Below, in pieces: positions 45,236 through 55,185 of a stretch of DNA of 64,000 nucleotides. The DNA lies in the NCBI RefSeq assembly GCF_014287475.1, contig NZ_JACOPF010000001.1, positions 186,001-250,000 on the forward strand, written 5' to 3'. A program made the translations under genes and the position numbers. The notes under the pieces were generated by a model. That model was not told the origin of the DNA. It ran no database searches and saw only the letters and a list, made by a program, of their open reading frames with translations. Source of the DNA: Mediterraneibacter hominis. Its GTDB lineage: Bacteria; Bacillota; Clostridia; Lachnospirales; Lachnospiraceae. Position 1 is the first letter of the stretch. The number at the start of each line of letters is the position of its first letter.

Positions 45236-46506
45236 ATAAAGAATTATATTTTAAAATGAATAACGAGCGATATACTGAAAAAATATTCTATTTTATATTA
45301 ACATTGGCTGTATTAAGTGATATTTTACGTATCCCTGGAACAACATATACTTTTTTCAGATTAAGCATTCCCATAGCAGTGCTTATAATTGCTTTATATC
45401 CAAAATGGTTTAGACGTTTAATTATAGGTGGCATGGTCTTTGTCTTTATAAATAGTATTTTTAATGTGATTTTTTATAGAGTTTATAGAACAGATCTTGT
45501 GTTTGATTTTTCAGCATATATAAAATATACAATTTTATATTTTTCTATTTTCTTAATTGTAGTGCTCATTTCTATAATAAAAGAAAAAGAAGGGAATAGA
45601 TTTGAAAAAAAGTTTGGAGACTGGCTTTGTTTTATGGGCATGTTACTTGGAATTATTTTATTTTTATCAGATATTTTTCCATTCTTTTTTGGGAATCTTC
45701 CGATAGATAATCCTAATAATTACGGATGTTATATTGCTGCCATTCTGCCTATATATCTTTTAAGATTACAAGAAAGAAAAAATATAGTTTTTTTATTGAT
45801 GATAGTTTTTTTCTTTTTACTGCTATATATAAATGATTGTAAAGCGTCTTTGTTCGGATGTCTGTTTCAAATAGTCCTACTTTTTTGTGTCAACACAAAG
45901 TCTACAAAGGGGTCTTTCATTATTAGGCGTTTGACAGTGCCTATGTTAGCTTTATTTATAGGTGTTGGTGTTATTTTACTAAATCCAACTATTAATGGGT
46001 ATTCCTTACAAGGAATTATTATGGAGCCAATTAGCAGAATACTTACTGATAACCCATATCCTACGTATACTGCTTCAGTTTCTTTCAGAACTAATACTAC
46101 GTTATTTGCTTTAAAACAAATATGGGAAATGAAAGGAATAGGATTTGGAGCTGGAAATTTAGGGATTGCCCTAAAAGCTGAGTTCCCAGACTTAAATCCA
46201 GAATATGTACAGGCATTAAATGGATCAAGCTTAAATCTTCACAATGCATGGTTGGAATTTATGGTTGACTGGGGATTTCTAGGTATTATTTTATTAGTTT
46301 TTCCACTATTATACGCAATAAAGTTATATTTAGGGAAGAATGTTTTGAGAGCTATAGAAAAATTGAGTATTATATTTATCTTTAGTTTCCCTATATGGGT
46401 AATTGGCCCTTCAAATGTGTATACAATGTATTTTTTGTTTTGTATAATACTCTATATCTTTATCAATATAAGGAATTTAGACAAAGACAGAATCAACTAT
46501 ATTTAA
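45232..46506 (+). CDS. O-antigen ligase/polymerase-family membrane protein
   Basis: The 424-residue protein has ten or more membrane helices and a large loop ending in SSLNLHNAWLEFMVDWG, the Wzy_C/O-antigen ligase signature containing the functionally important histidine. It overlaps the Wzz-like gene by four bases, suggesting coupling of polymerisation and length control. It is one of two polymerase-like genes in this locus (the other is 52112), so one may polymerise and the other transfer or ligate. The precise role cannot be fixed from sequence. Confidence 0.82.
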   Translation: MNKELYFKMNNERYTEKIFYFILTLAVLSDILRIPGTTYTFFRLSIPIAVLIIALYPKWFRRLIIGGMVFVFINSIFNVIFYRVYRTDLVFDFSAYIKYTILYFSIFLIVVLISIIKEKEGNRFEKKFGDWLCFMGMLLGIILFLSDIFPFFFGNLPIDNPNNYGCYIAAILPIYLLRLQERKNIVFLLMIVFFFLLLYINDCKASLFGCLFQIVLLFCVNTKSTKGSFIIRRLTVPMLALFIGVGVILLNPTINGYSLQGIIMEPISRILTDNPYPTYTASVSFRTNTTLFALKQIWEMKGIGFGAGNLGIALKAEFPDLNPEYVQALNGSSLNLHNAWLEFMVDWGFLGIILLVFPLLYAIKLYLGKNVLRAIEKLSIIFIFSFPIWVIGPSNVYTMYFLFCIILYIFINIRNLDKDRINYI

Positions 46507-46564
46507 TTCTATTTGTAAAAATTTTTTATTAGGAAGGAAAACATATTACTAAGAGAAAAGTGCT

Positions 46565-47740
46565 ATGAAACTAGTGTTTATTTTTGATTCAACATATCCT
46601 TATTATACAGGAGGAATTGAGACTTGGATATATCATGTATGTGAGAAAATGATTAGTAAACATGATATAACAATTTTTACTGTCAAAAATTACAGAAAAG
46701 GTAATGAAGCTGGTAAATTTACTGATATTAATCCTAAAATTAAAATAATACCAGTATCTAATTTGAATCATATTAAAATTTTAAGGCCATTTGTGCGTTC
46801 TTATATAGCTGTATATAATTCTAATATAACAGTGTATAGTATGCGCAAAGCTATTAAAAAGTATTTAGATAGAAATGAAAAGTATTATTTTATTGGATTA
46901 GGAACAGTATTTGCAGCAAAAACTGCGAGACTTTTGAAAAAAGATTTTCCAAATTCAAAAATGGTAGCGTCTTGTCGAAGTTTGCACCCAGAAGTTTTGG
47001 GAGAAACTTATCCTGGAATTGGCGGTATTGCTAAAAGAATGGAAAAGAAAAATCTGCAGGCAATGGATGCAATATGGGCAAATGGACTGGATACACAGGC
47101 AGCTTTAAAAAAGAAGGGCTTTCATAGTATTGTAATAAAAAATGGAGTTGATTTCGATAGATATGATCAAGTAGAACCATTTGATTATAGTAAGTTGGAT
47201 TTGGAGAATGAGATTAAACTGGTTACGATAGGAACTGTACAGAAGATTAAAGGATATTATGCAATAATTGATGCAGTAAAATATTTGAAAGAATTTTATA
47301 ATATTAAAGTGCATTTAGTTGGTCTTGGAAAAGGAAATATTGAGAAATTTAATAAATATGCAGAGAATTTAGGAGTAGCAGAACAAGTTCATTTATTAGG
47401 AGAGCACAGAAATGTGGTATCGTATGCCAAAGGCGGAGACGTTAATGTTTGCGCCGCTGGTGGGGGAGGTTATGGAATGTCTATATTAGAGTCAATGATT
47501 TCTAAACGTCCGATTGTTGCATGGGACTCTGCGATTTATCGACAACTTTTACAAGATGGGGTTTCGGCGAAGTTGGTTGATAATTGGAACACAAAAGCTC
47601 TTGCAGATGGGATTTACTTCGTGTTAAAAAATCCGGTAGTAGCAAACAGTTGGGTTGAGTGCGCAAGAGAACGTGCGAGGGAATTTGATTGGTCTGAAGT
47701 GGTTAGAGAGATAGAGGCGGCATGTGACAATATCAAGTGA
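46565..47740 (+). CDS. Glycosyltransferase family 4
   Basis: This 391-residue GT-B enzyme has the start FDSTYPYYTGGIETWIYHV, a donor domain with LVTIGTVQKIKGYYAIIDAV, HLVGLGKGN, VHLLGEHRNVVSYAKGGDV and an AAGGGGYGMSILESMISKRPIVA site that carries the conserved glutamate of the EX7E motif. It should transfer an activated sugar onto the lipid-linked repeat in the cytosol. The flippase gene starts 15 bases after its stop codon. Sugar specificity is unknown. Confidence 0.88.
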   Translation: MKLVFIFDSTYPYYTGGIETWIYHVCEKMISKHDITIFTVKNYRKGNEAGKFTDINPKIKIIPVSNLNHIKILRPFVRSYIAVYNSNITVYSMRKAIKKYLDRNEKYYFIGLGTVFAAKTARLLKKDFPNSKMVASCRSLHPEVLGETYPGIGGIAKRMEKKNLQAMDAIWANGLDTQAALKKKGFHSIVIKNGVDFDRYDQVEPFDYSKLDLENEIKLVTIGTVQKIKGYYAIIDAVKYLKEFYNIKVHLVGLGKGNIEKFNKYAENLGVAEQVHLLGEHRNVVSYAKGGDVNVCAAGGGGYGMSILESMISKRPIVAWDSAIYRQLLQDGVSAKLVDNWNTKALADGIYFVLKNPVVANSWVECARERAREFDWSEVVREIEAACDNIK

Positions 47741-47754
47741 AGAAAGGGGTACAG

Positions 47755-49242
47755 ATGAAAAATTCTATTGCTGGAGATGCGACTAAATTAACTGCTGTAA
47801 AAGTTGCAACTACGTTATTAACTATGCTGTCAACAATGCTTTTATCTCGGTTTAGAACTTTGGAAGAATATGGTATATATTCACAATTACAGTTAGTTAT
47901 TACAATTGTCGTTACTATTTTTATGATTGGCTTGCCAAATAGCATTAATTATTTTTTGGCGAAAGCAGACAACCGAAAAGAACAAAAAGACTTTTTATCT
48001 ATCTATTTTTCTTTATGTACAATTGCGGGAATAGTATCAGGAATTATTTTAATTTTACTTATTCCAGTAATAGAAAAGTATTTTAATAATTCATTAATAG
48101 GTTTATTTTGGTATTTTTTACTCTTGTATCCATGGACAAAGATTATACTTTCTGGAATTGAGAATATATTAATTGTTTTTCATAACATAAGAAAATTAGT
48201 AATATTTAAAATTTTATATGGTTTGTTAACGTTAGGAGTTATAGCTGTATGTTGGTGGCTTAAAATTTCTTTTTATATATACATGATTTTTTTCTTGTTA
48301 ACAGAAATATTCTTTTCTATTTGGGTTTATGAAATTTCTTTTAATTTAGTAGGGGGATTAAAAGTTTCTTTTCAGAAGTATAGAATAAAAGAAATTTTGA
48401 TGTTTTCAATACCTGTAGGATTGGCGTCAGTTGTAGGAACAATTAGTATAGAACTGGATAAAATGATGATAGGATTCTTTTATACTACAGAAGAGTTGGC
48501 GATTTATACAAACGCTTCTAAAGAAATGCCGGTAACAATTGTGGCTAGTTCGATTACAGCAGTACTTATGCCCCAATTAGTTAAATTATTAAAAGCAGAG
48601 AAAAAGAAAAAGGCTATAGAACTTTGGAAAAATGCAACCAGTTTGGCATACATTTTTATAGCATTTTTGTCCACGGTTCTTTTTGTATTTGCACAAGATG
48701 TTATCATTGTTTTGTATTCAGAAAAATATCTTCCAGGTATTAGCGTTTTTAGAGTTTATACCCTTGTTTTATTATTAAGGGTTACGTATTTTGGCATAAT
48801 TCTAAATGCAATAGGTAAAACACAATTTATTTTTGTTACATCGATTATAAGTTTGATTTTGAATGTTATACTAAATGCAGTGGGATATTTTACAGTGGGA
48901 TTTATAGGTCCGGCAATAGCTACATTTTTATCTATATCAATCACAGCTTTTATACAGCTTTTGTATACATCGAAAGTAACAGGGATATCGTTTCAAAAAA
49001 TTTTCCCTTGGAAATCTTTGGGGAAAATTACTTTTTATAACATATGTATAGGAACAGTTATGTTTATGACAAAAGGAATATTGCCTTTAGAAAAAAATAT
49101 TGGAAGTATATTTGAAACAATTATTTTATGTGGAATAGGCGGCTTAATCTATCTGTCTTTAGAGAAAAAAGTAATTAGAAAATTGTGGAAAAGTCTTAAT
49201 AATGATGACGAGGAAAAGTATAATGTTGAGGGAAATAATTAA
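47755..49242 (+). CDS. Polysaccharide flippase (Wzx, MOP superfamily)
   Basis: The 495-residue protein has about 12-14 hydrophobic helices, begins with [18 protein letters not shown], and shows the internal two-fold pattern of MOP flippases. It moves lipid-linked repeat units to the outer face of the membrane. The ATG at 47755 follows AAAGGGG; the in-frame GTG at 47737, which overlaps the stop of the preceding gene, is less likely. The next gene overlaps it by 20 bases. Family is clear; substrate specificity is not. Confidence 0.9.
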   Translation: MKNSIAGDATKLTAVKVATTLLTMLSTMLLSRFRTLEEYGIYSQLQLVITIVVTIFMIGLPNSINYFLAKADNRKEQKDFLSIYFSLCTIAGIVSGIILILLIPVIEKYFNNSLIGLFWYFLLLYPWTKIILSGIENILIVFHNIRKLVIFKILYGLLTLGVIAVCWWLKISFYIYMIFFLLTEIFFSIWVYEISFNLVGGLKVSFQKYRIKEILMFSIPVGLASVVGTISIELDKMMIGFFYTTEELAIYTNASKEMPVTIVASSITAVLMPQLVKLLKAEKKKKAIELWKNATSLAYIFIAFLSTVLFVFAQDVIIVLYSEKYLPGISVFRVYTLVLLLRVTYFGIILNAIGKTQFIFVTSIISLILNVILNAVGYFTVGFIGPAIATFLSISITAFIQLLYTSKVTGISFQKIFPWKSLGKITFYNICIGTVMFMTKGILPLEKNIGSIFETIILCGIGGLIYLSLEKKVIRKLWKSLNNDDEEKYNVEGNN

Positions 49243-49816
49243 AAGAATTTGGTGTTATTTTTGGGGGCAGATTTTTGTTTTATGTTATTATAAAAAGAAA
49301 TATCTAACTGGCGAATGGTTTAGAGGAAAATATGGTTGTTTTTTAGCTCCCGGTTGGAAATGGGTTTATCACGACGGCTGGGACAGGCTATTAAAAGGAA
49401 GTAATCCAGGAGTACCGTGGCCGGTTGGAAGAAATGTTAAAGTAATAGGTTGGGAAAATATTGAGTTTTGCCCAGAAGATCTTCGTAATTTTCAAGGATT
49501 AGGAGTGTATTATCAAGCTATGGATTCACATATAACTATTGGCAGAGGAACTTGGATTGCTGCAGGAGTAGGAATTATAGCATCAAATCATGATGTTACG
49601 GATCCAGAGTTACGGAAGGCGGGAAAAAGTGTATATATTGGGGAAAAATGCTGGATAGGAATGAATGCGGTTATTTTACCAGGAGTTACTTTGGGAGCAC
49701 ATACTACGGTGGGTGCAGGGGCAGTTGTTACAAAAAGCTTTCCGGAAGGAAATTGTGTGATTGCCGGAAATCCTGCAAAAATTATTAGATATATTAATGA
49801 AAAAAATAATGTATGA
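49223..49816 (+). CDS. Left-handed beta-helix acetyltransferase (hexapeptide repeats)
   Basis: The 197-residue protein has hexapeptide repeats in its C-terminal half ([56 protein letters not shown]) and the catalytic histidine in [12 protein letters not shown], like maltose/galactoside O-acetyltransferases. Start ATG 49223 has GAGGAAAAG upstream and overlaps the flippase gene by 20 bases. It may acetylate a hydroxyl or amino group of the polymer or of a nucleotide sugar. It could supply the WbpD N-acetylation step, but the sequence looks more like an O-acetyltransferase, so I leave that open. Confidence 0.85.
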   Translation: MLREIIKRIWCYFWGQIFVLCYYKKKYLTGEWFRGKYGCFLAPGWKWVYHDGWDRLLKGSNPGVPWPVGRNVKVIGWENIEFCPEDLRNFQGLGVYYQAMDSHITIGRGTWIAAGVGIIASNHDVTDPELRKAGKSVYIGEKCWIGMNAVILPGVTLGAHTTVGAGAVVTKSFPEGNCVIAGNPAKIIRYINEKNNV

Positions 49817-49832
49817 AAGAAAGGTGACAAAA

Positions 49833-50960
49833 ATGCAATTTCGTGATTTAAACACACAGTATTTGACATTAAAAGAAGAAATGGATAAGGCTATACAGGA
49901 GGTATTAGATAATTGCAAGTATATTAATGGTCCGCAGGTAAAGGAATTGGAGAAGCAGCTTGCGGATTATGTAGGTGTAAAACATTGTATTACCTGCGGT
50001 AATGGGACAGATGCTTTAACTATGGTATTGATGTCATGGGGAATTAAAGAAGGAGATGCTGTATTTGTACCCGACTTTACTTTTTTTGCATCAGGAGAGG
50101 TTGTTTCCTTTGAAGGAGCGACCCCTGTATTTTATGATGTATGCGAGAATACCTACAATGCAGATGCAGAATCTTTGGAAAAGGCAATTGTTGCGGTTAT
50201 TAAAGAGGGAAAATTGAGACCAAAAGCTATTATTGCAGTTGATTTATATGGTCAGCCTGCTGATTACTCTAAACTTCAAAAAATAGCAGACAAATATGAT
50301 TTATTTCTTTTAGAGGATGGTGCTCAAGGGTTTGGTGGAATGATAAATAATAAACGGGCATGCAGTTTTGGTGATGTTGCTACTACATCGTTTTTTCCAG
50401 CAAAGCCGCTAGGATGTTACGGCGATGGAGGAGCAGTTTTTACTAATAGTGATAAAATGGCGGAATATTTGCGATCCATATCAGTTCATGGAAAGGGAAC
50501 ATATAAATATGATAATATACGAATTGGGTGGAACTCAAGGCTGGATACAATACAAGCAGCAATTCTAAAAGTGAAGTTAAATGCATTTAAAAATTATGAG
50601 GTGAAAAATGTTAATCGTGTAGCTTCTCAATATACAAAGTTACTGAAAGGGGTAGTGGAAGTTCCGGAAATATTACCAAATTTTCTTTCTAGTTGGGCAC
50701 AATATACTATAAGATTACAAAACCATATTCAGCGGGATGGGTTAAAAGAGCATTTACAGAAAGCTGGAATACCAACTATGATTTATTATCCCAAAGCTAT
50801 GCATCATCAAACCGCTTTTAAAGCAATAGATATGTATGTAGAATGTCCAAGAGCAGAAAAATTGTGTAATACTGTTCTTTCACTTCCGATTCACCCGTAT
50901 TTAACTGAGGAAGAGGTAAAATTAGTAACAGAGTTGATAAAAGATTATATAGGAAAATAA
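49833..50960 (+). CDS. DegT/DnrJ/EryC1/StrS aminotransferase (WbpE-like)
   Basis: The 375-residue PLP enzyme starts QFRDLNTQYLTLKEEMD; PLP lysine is Lys191 in SFFPAKPLGCYGDGGA, with GNGTDALTMVLM for the phosphate and DGAQGFGG. These strings are typical of WbpE-type enzymes acting on the 3-keto sugar made by WbpB. Family start is the ATG at 49833 after GAAAGGTG, not the 49761 in-frame codon. Base composition is slightly less AT-rich than neighbours. It completes four of five expected steps of the UDP-diacetamido uronic acid pathway. Confidence 0.92.
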   Translation: MQFRDLNTQYLTLKEEMDKAIQEVLDNCKYINGPQVKELEKQLADYVGVKHCITCGNGTDALTMVLMSWGIKEGDAVFVPDFTFFASGEVVSFEGATPVFYDVCENTYNADAESLEKAIVAVIKEGKLRPKAIIAVDLYGQPADYSKLQKIADKYDLFLLEDGAQGFGGMINNKRACSFGDVATTSFFPAKPLGCYGDGGAVFTNSDKMAEYLRSISVHGKGTYKYDNIRIGWNSRLDTIQAAILKVKLNAFKNYEVKNVNRVASQYTKLLKGVVEVPEILPNFLSSWAQYTIRLQNHIQRDGLKEHLQKAGIPTMIYYPKAMHHQTAFKAIDMYVECPRAEKLCNTVLSLPIHPYLTEEEVKLVTELIKDYIGK

Positions 50961-50961
50961 T

Positions 50962-52065
50962 ATGGAAAGAAAGCATATAAAATATTTTGACTATTTAAGA
51001 AGTTTAGGAGTGTTTCTGGTCGTATATCTGCATGTAGCTTCACCGATTATTTCAGGAGATATATATGTTAATTCAATAGTAAGAAGTATTCTGATAGTGC
51101 TTTCTACAATTGGATATACGGCAGTTCCACTCTTTTTTATGATGTCAGGATATTTAATTCTAACAGATTCTAAAACAGAAAAAGTAACTGTATTATTAAA
51201 ACATAGAATTGTACACTTAATAGTTCCATTAATCTTTTGGAGTTGCTTAGTTACCTTATGGGTGATGTGGAAGAATGACGACATGTTATTATGCAGTTTT
51301 ATAAAATATATGTTATCAGTGTTTTCTACGCCTATTATGCAGCATCTTTGGTATGTATATACGTTGATTGCAATTTATTTGCTTTCTCCGATTTTATATG
51401 TGGCAATTAATAATTTGAATGGACAAGGCAAAAAATATTTATTTGTATTAATTATATTTATTTTTTTACAAAGTATGGTTTCTGCTATAGTACCTGATGA
51501 TATAAAAGATATTATAGCTGTTGCTCCCTTGGCAGAATTGAGATTTTTAAAAGGCCATTTATGTACATTTATACTTGGATATTTTTTAGGCAGTATGAAA
51601 CGGCATATACCTAATCTAATACTAATTTCAGTTGGATTTATTGATTTGCTTTTGATATCATCAAGTACAATTTTTATTACACTGGAAGATAGCTATACAG
51701 GAAAAATTCAAGATCAAAGTGCAGGATTTGCTGTTTTATTAGCAGCGTGTATTTTTCTTTTCTTTAAACAAAATTTAGATTCTGTAGAGAGTAAAGTGAA
51801 TATAGTGCCATTTGTACAAATGTCTTTTGGAATTTATCTGATGCATAATTTATTAAATAGAATATTTTCTTATATAGGATGGGAAGTGGAAGGAATTATT
51901 AGTGTGGGAGTAAAAATGGGGGGGATTATTTTAATATGCTGCATAATATTAAAGACATTGGCAACATGTAAGATAACTTGCTTTTTGGCTACAGGAGTCT
52001 CATTTCTTAAAGCAAATGAAACATTTAACTGGCGGTATACAATTAACAAATTTTTGAAAGTATGA
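50962..52065 (+). CDS. Membrane acyltransferase family 3 (O-acyltransferase)
   Basis: A 367-residue protein with about ten membrane helices and the family's N-terminal block FDYLRSLGVFLVVYLHVASP, in which the histidine is thought to be catalytic, followed by the TAVPLFFMMSGYLI block. Such enzymes acetylate or acylate sugar hydroxyls of surface polymers at the membrane. It starts one base after the aminotransferase stop. Together with the hexapeptide acetyltransferase it would allow several acyl groups on the product. Confidence 0.9.
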   Translation: MERKHIKYFDYLRSLGVFLVVYLHVASPIISGDIYVNSIVRSILIVLSTIGYTAVPLFFMMSGYLILTDSKTEKVTVLLKHRIVHLIVPLIFWSCLVTLWVMWKNDDMLLCSFIKYMLSVFSTPIMQHLWYVYTLIAIYLLSPILYVAINNLNGQGKKYLFVLIIFIFLQSMVSAIVPDDIKDIIAVAPLAELRFLKGHLCTFILGYFLGSMKRHIPNLILISVGFIDLLLISSSTIFITLEDSYTGKIQDQSAGFAVLLAACIFLFFKQNLDSVESKVNIVPFVQMSFGIYLMHNLLNRIFSYIGWEVEGIISVGVKMGGIILICCIILKTLATCKITCFLATGVSFLKANETFNWRYTINKFLKV

Positions 52066-52111
52066 TTAAGTGTATAGCAAAATTTTACATAGAGTAGAAG
52101 GGAAAACATCA

Positions 52112-54025
52112 ATGAAAATAGAAAAGCACTCAATATATAGGATACGTTATATACTATTAGGTATACTTTTAATTGTAAGCTTAGTAGGGTTCTATAAGAA
52201 GAATTATTCTATGAATATTTTATCTATGACATCGATTTGGCTATTAAATTTTGTTTTTGCATTTGAAAATTTTAAAGAAAGAATGTTGTTTTTTTGGATG
52301 CAAATTACAATTGGTGTTTTTTTAATTGTACGTCCAGTAATAGAAGCTGTTACAGGGCAGAAATGGTGGGATGTAGAAGGTATTGGAAAAGAAAATTTTT
52401 ATGTAGCTGTATTAATTATTTTTCTTTCATTGCTGTTTATGCAATTAGGCGCAGAAGGTACATCACGCATATTAAATATAAATAGTATTGAAGCAAATAA
52501 GGTGGTATTAAGTAAAAAAGAGGATAGTACAATGTTCAGGAACTGCTTGCAGATAGTTTCGATGGTGGTATTTTATCTGACGGCAGTTTTTTTCTTTATT
52601 GAGGGTATAGAAAAAATATTATATGTTTATACACATAGTTATTTGGAATATTATAGTAGTTTTTCAAGTAAACTGCCATGGTTTATTTCTACAATAGGTG
52701 CCATGATGAAATATAGCATGTGCATATTTTTAGCAACTAGGCCGAGAAAGAGACGAACATTTTTTGTATTGGCATTATTTGAATTAAGTGCATTACCTGA
52801 CTTAATTGTAGGAGTACGTGGAACAATCATGTTAAATTCCATTTTTATCCTTGTTTATTATCTTATACGTGATTTTAAAGGAGATAAGGAAAAGTGGTTT
52901 GGGAGATTTGAAAAAGGAATTGTTATAATAGGAACGCCAATAGCACTTGCATTTATGACAGCATATTCTTTTATTAGATCTGGTTTACGTGTACTCAATT
53001 TTAATATATTTAAAATGATAGAGGACTTTTTTATAGGACAGGGAGTTACCTTTGAAGTTGTTGCGCGTGGGATTTCCGTAATAGACAAGCTGCCCAAAAG
53101 AAATGGACGAAATTATACATTTGGTCAGTTTATTGATTATATTGTACATGGACGTATAGGCCAGGCATTATTTGGAACATCGGCTTTGCCTGTTGAAAAT
53201 AGCGTAATTAATGGAACACAGAGTAATAGTCTATCTCATAATTTATCTTATGTAACAAAGGGAAAGGAGTATCTAGAAGGACAAGGCTGGGGGTCTTCTT
53301 ATGTGTTAGAAAATTACATTGATTTTGGGTATGTAGGAGTTATGGTAATAAGCTTACTATTAGGAGCACTTCTCATATGGATGCTATATTATATAGGAAA
53401 GCACTTATTGTCAGATACGATTATATTTATTTCTTTACTTACTATATTTTATATCCCGAGAGCAGAATCTACAAGTTGGATTATGTTTAGTATTACATTG
53501 CAGTTTTGGGTATGTGTAGGATGTTGTTGGCTAGGAGCTTTGATTTCTGCAAAAATACCAATATTACAGACTATTTATATAAAAATGAAGCTGATGCCAA
53601 TAGAAGGAATAAAAGTAAGCAATAAAAAAGAAATCAGGTTTTTACAAAATAAAAAAGTTAGAAGGGGGATTGCGATAGGGTGCATCTTAGCTTTATTGGG
53701 CAGTTTTTCATATCTATATATTAAAGAAAAAACTCAATTGCATGGTTCGATAGAAGCAAGTATTCAAACTCAGGGAGCTGAATATGAAAATAGGAGAGTG
53801 ACATTGTCTGTTACAATGGAAGAAAAGGGAAACTATCAGTACCAATTTTCTGAGTCGTTTAAAGGTATTGAAAAAATAGTTCAGAAATATGGCGAGGATA
53901 ATGAGTATTCTTTTGTTACAGAAAATTTAGGTGAACATACATTTTATGTTGATGTAAAAGATGATCATGGAAATAGTACAACATTAGTTTATCATTTAGA
54001 GGTTAAAAAACGACCTGTTAACTGA
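52112..54025 (+). CDS. Wzy-type polysaccharide polymerase with an extra C-terminal extracellular domain
   Basis: The 637-residue protein has about 12 helices and the O-antigen polymerase-type loop NSLSHNLSYVTKGKEYLEGQGWGSSYV. After a last helix (about 515-538) a further domain of about 90 residues (544-634) lies outside: HGSIEASI, ENRRVTLSV, NYQYQFSESFKG, VQKYGEDNEYSF, LGEHTFYVDVKDDHGN. This follows the same pattern as the repeats in the secreted protein encoded at 55186. Such a tail is not part of the normal Wzy fold. Start ATG 52112 is preceded by GAAGGGA; an upstream in-frame GTG is weaker. Confidence 0.85.
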   Translation: MKIEKHSIYRIRYILLGILLIVSLVGFYKKNYSMNILSMTSIWLLNFVFAFENFKERMLFFWMQITIGVFLIVRPVIEAVTGQKWWDVEGIGKENFYVAVLIIFLSLLFMQLGAEGTSRILNINSIEANKVVLSKKEDSTMFRNCLQIVSMVVFYLTAVFFFIEGIEKILYVYTHSYLEYYSSFSSKLPWFISTIGAMMKYSMCIFLATRPRKRRTFFVLALFELSALPDLIVGVRGTIMLNSIFILVYYLIRDFKGDKEKWFGRFEKGIVIIGTPIALAFMTAYSFIRSGLRVLNFNIFKMIEDFFIGQGVTFEVVARGISVIDKLPKRNGRNYTFGQFIDYIVHGRIGQALFGTSALPVENSVINGTQSNSLSHNLSYVTKGKEYLEGQGWGSSYVLENYIDFGYVGVMVISLLLGALLIWMLYYIGKHLLSDTIIFISLLTIFYIPRAESTSWIMFSITLQFWVCVGCCWLGALISAKIPILQTIYIKMKLMPIEGIKVSNKKEIRFLQNKKVRRGIAIGCILALLGSFSYLYIKEKTQLHGSIEASIQTQGAEYENRRVTLSVTMEEKGNYQYQFSESFKGIEKIVQKYGEDNEYSFVTENLGEHTFYVDVKDDHGNSTTLVYHLEVKKRPVN

Positions 54026-54090
54026 GCTGAAATTTGGCTGATTAAAAATATTATTATTATCGAAAATAATGAGATAAAGGGAAATTTAAG

Positions 54091-54118
54091 TTGATAGAAT
54101 ATAAAAAGATGATATAAT
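54091..54118 (+). promoter_or_regulatory. Internal promoter before the GT2 gene
   Basis: TTGATA (54091-54096) and a perfect TATAAT (54113-54118), spacer 16, lie in the 129-base gap between the polymerase and glycosyltransferase genes. It would drive the GT2, SGNH/GH25 and dlt genes as a sub-operon. Confidence 0.6.
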
Positions 54119-54154
54119 ATATGCGTTAAATAGTAAAAAAATAAGGAGAAACAA

Positions 54155-55159
54155 ATGATAGTATCATTTTGTGTGATTGCTTATAATGAAGAAAGGAATC
54201 TTGGTTCTCTTTTTTCAGATATAAGAAATCAAGATTATCCTCATAATAAAATAGAAATTATTTTTGTTAATGCTATGTCTACAGACAAAACAAAGGAATT
54301 GATGGAGAACTTTGCTAAGGAAGAGAATGGATTCCTTCGGGTAAAGGTTTTAGACAATCCAAAAAAAATACAAGCAGCAGGCTGGAATATTGCAATAAAA
54401 GAGGCAAAGGGAGATATTATTTTACGTATTGATGCTCATACAGTAATTCCAAAAGAATTTGTTTCAAACAATGTACGGTGTATAAAAAGCGGAGAGGATG
54501 TAACTGGTGGTCCGAGACCTAACATACCAGAGGAAAGTACCCCTTGGAAGCATACTTTATACTTAGCAGAAACATCAATGTTTGGAAGTAGCATTGCACC
54601 ATATAGAAAAAGCCACCATAAAACATATGTAAAATCTGTATTTCATGGAGCATATAAAAAAGAAGTGTTTGAAAAAGCGGGTTTTTTCAATGAAAATTTA
54701 GGAAGAACAGAAGATAATGAAATGCATTATAGAATAAGAAAAGCAGGATATAAAATTTGTTACGATCCTAGAATTATATCTTATCAGCATTCCAGAGGGA
54801 CTTGGAGGGAAATGATTCGTCAGAAGTTCGGAAATGGACTTTGGATTGGATTGACATTGGGGATCTGTCCAGGATGTTTTTCTATTTATCATTTTGTACC
54901 ATTTGGATTTATAATGTCTTTGATTATAGCATTATTTTGCTTCATATTAGGAATAACATGGATTCTGTCTGGAATTTTAATAATATATTTTTTACTAGAT
55001 ATAATTATGTCATTTTTTGCTATTAAAAACCAGAGAATCTATATATATTATTTATTACTTCCATTAATTTTTTTATCTTTACATGTAGCTTATGGAGTAG
55101 GAACATTAGTAGGAATCATAAAATTACCATTTTGGAAAAGGAAAATCAAACATATTTAG
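54155..55159 (+). CDS. Glycosyltransferase family 2 (ExoA-like), membrane-associated
   Basis: The 334-residue enzyme has a GT-A domain: VSFCVIAYNEERNLGSL, FVNAMSTDKT, LRIDAHTV (metal-binding), the acceptor-side TEDNEMHYRIRKAGYK and a Q-x-x-x-G-x-W-type KFGNGLW segment, and then three C-terminal membrane helices. It resembles ExoA-type succinoglycan transferases that extend lipid-linked glycans. AAGGAG lies six bases before the ATG. It is the last of the five glycosyltransferases and heads the sub-operon with the secreted SGNH/GH25 protein. Confidence 0.9.
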   Translation: MIVSFCVIAYNEERNLGSLFSDIRNQDYPHNKIEIIFVNAMSTDKTKELMENFAKEENGFLRVKVLDNPKKIQAAGWNIAIKEAKGDIILRIDAHTVIPKEFVSNNVRCIKSGEDVTGGPRPNIPEESTPWKHTLYLAETSMFGSSIAPYRKSHHKTYVKSVFHGAYKKEVFEKAGFFNENLGRTEDNEMHYRIRKAGYKICYDPRIISYQHSRGTWREMIRQKFGNGLWIGLTLGICPGCFSIYHFVPFGFIMSLIIALFCFILGITWILSGILIIYFLLDIIMSFFAIKNQRIYIYYLLLPLIFLSLHVAYGVGTLVGIIKLPFWKRKIKHI

Positions 55160-55185
55160 AACTTTAATGTAAAGGAAGAAGAACG

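Noticed and set aside
49223..49816. Identification as WbpD N-acetyltransferase
   Set aside because: The hexapeptide fold fits, but the N-terminal part and SNHDV motif look like the maltose/galactoside O-acetyltransferase group, so only a general acetyltransferase call is made.
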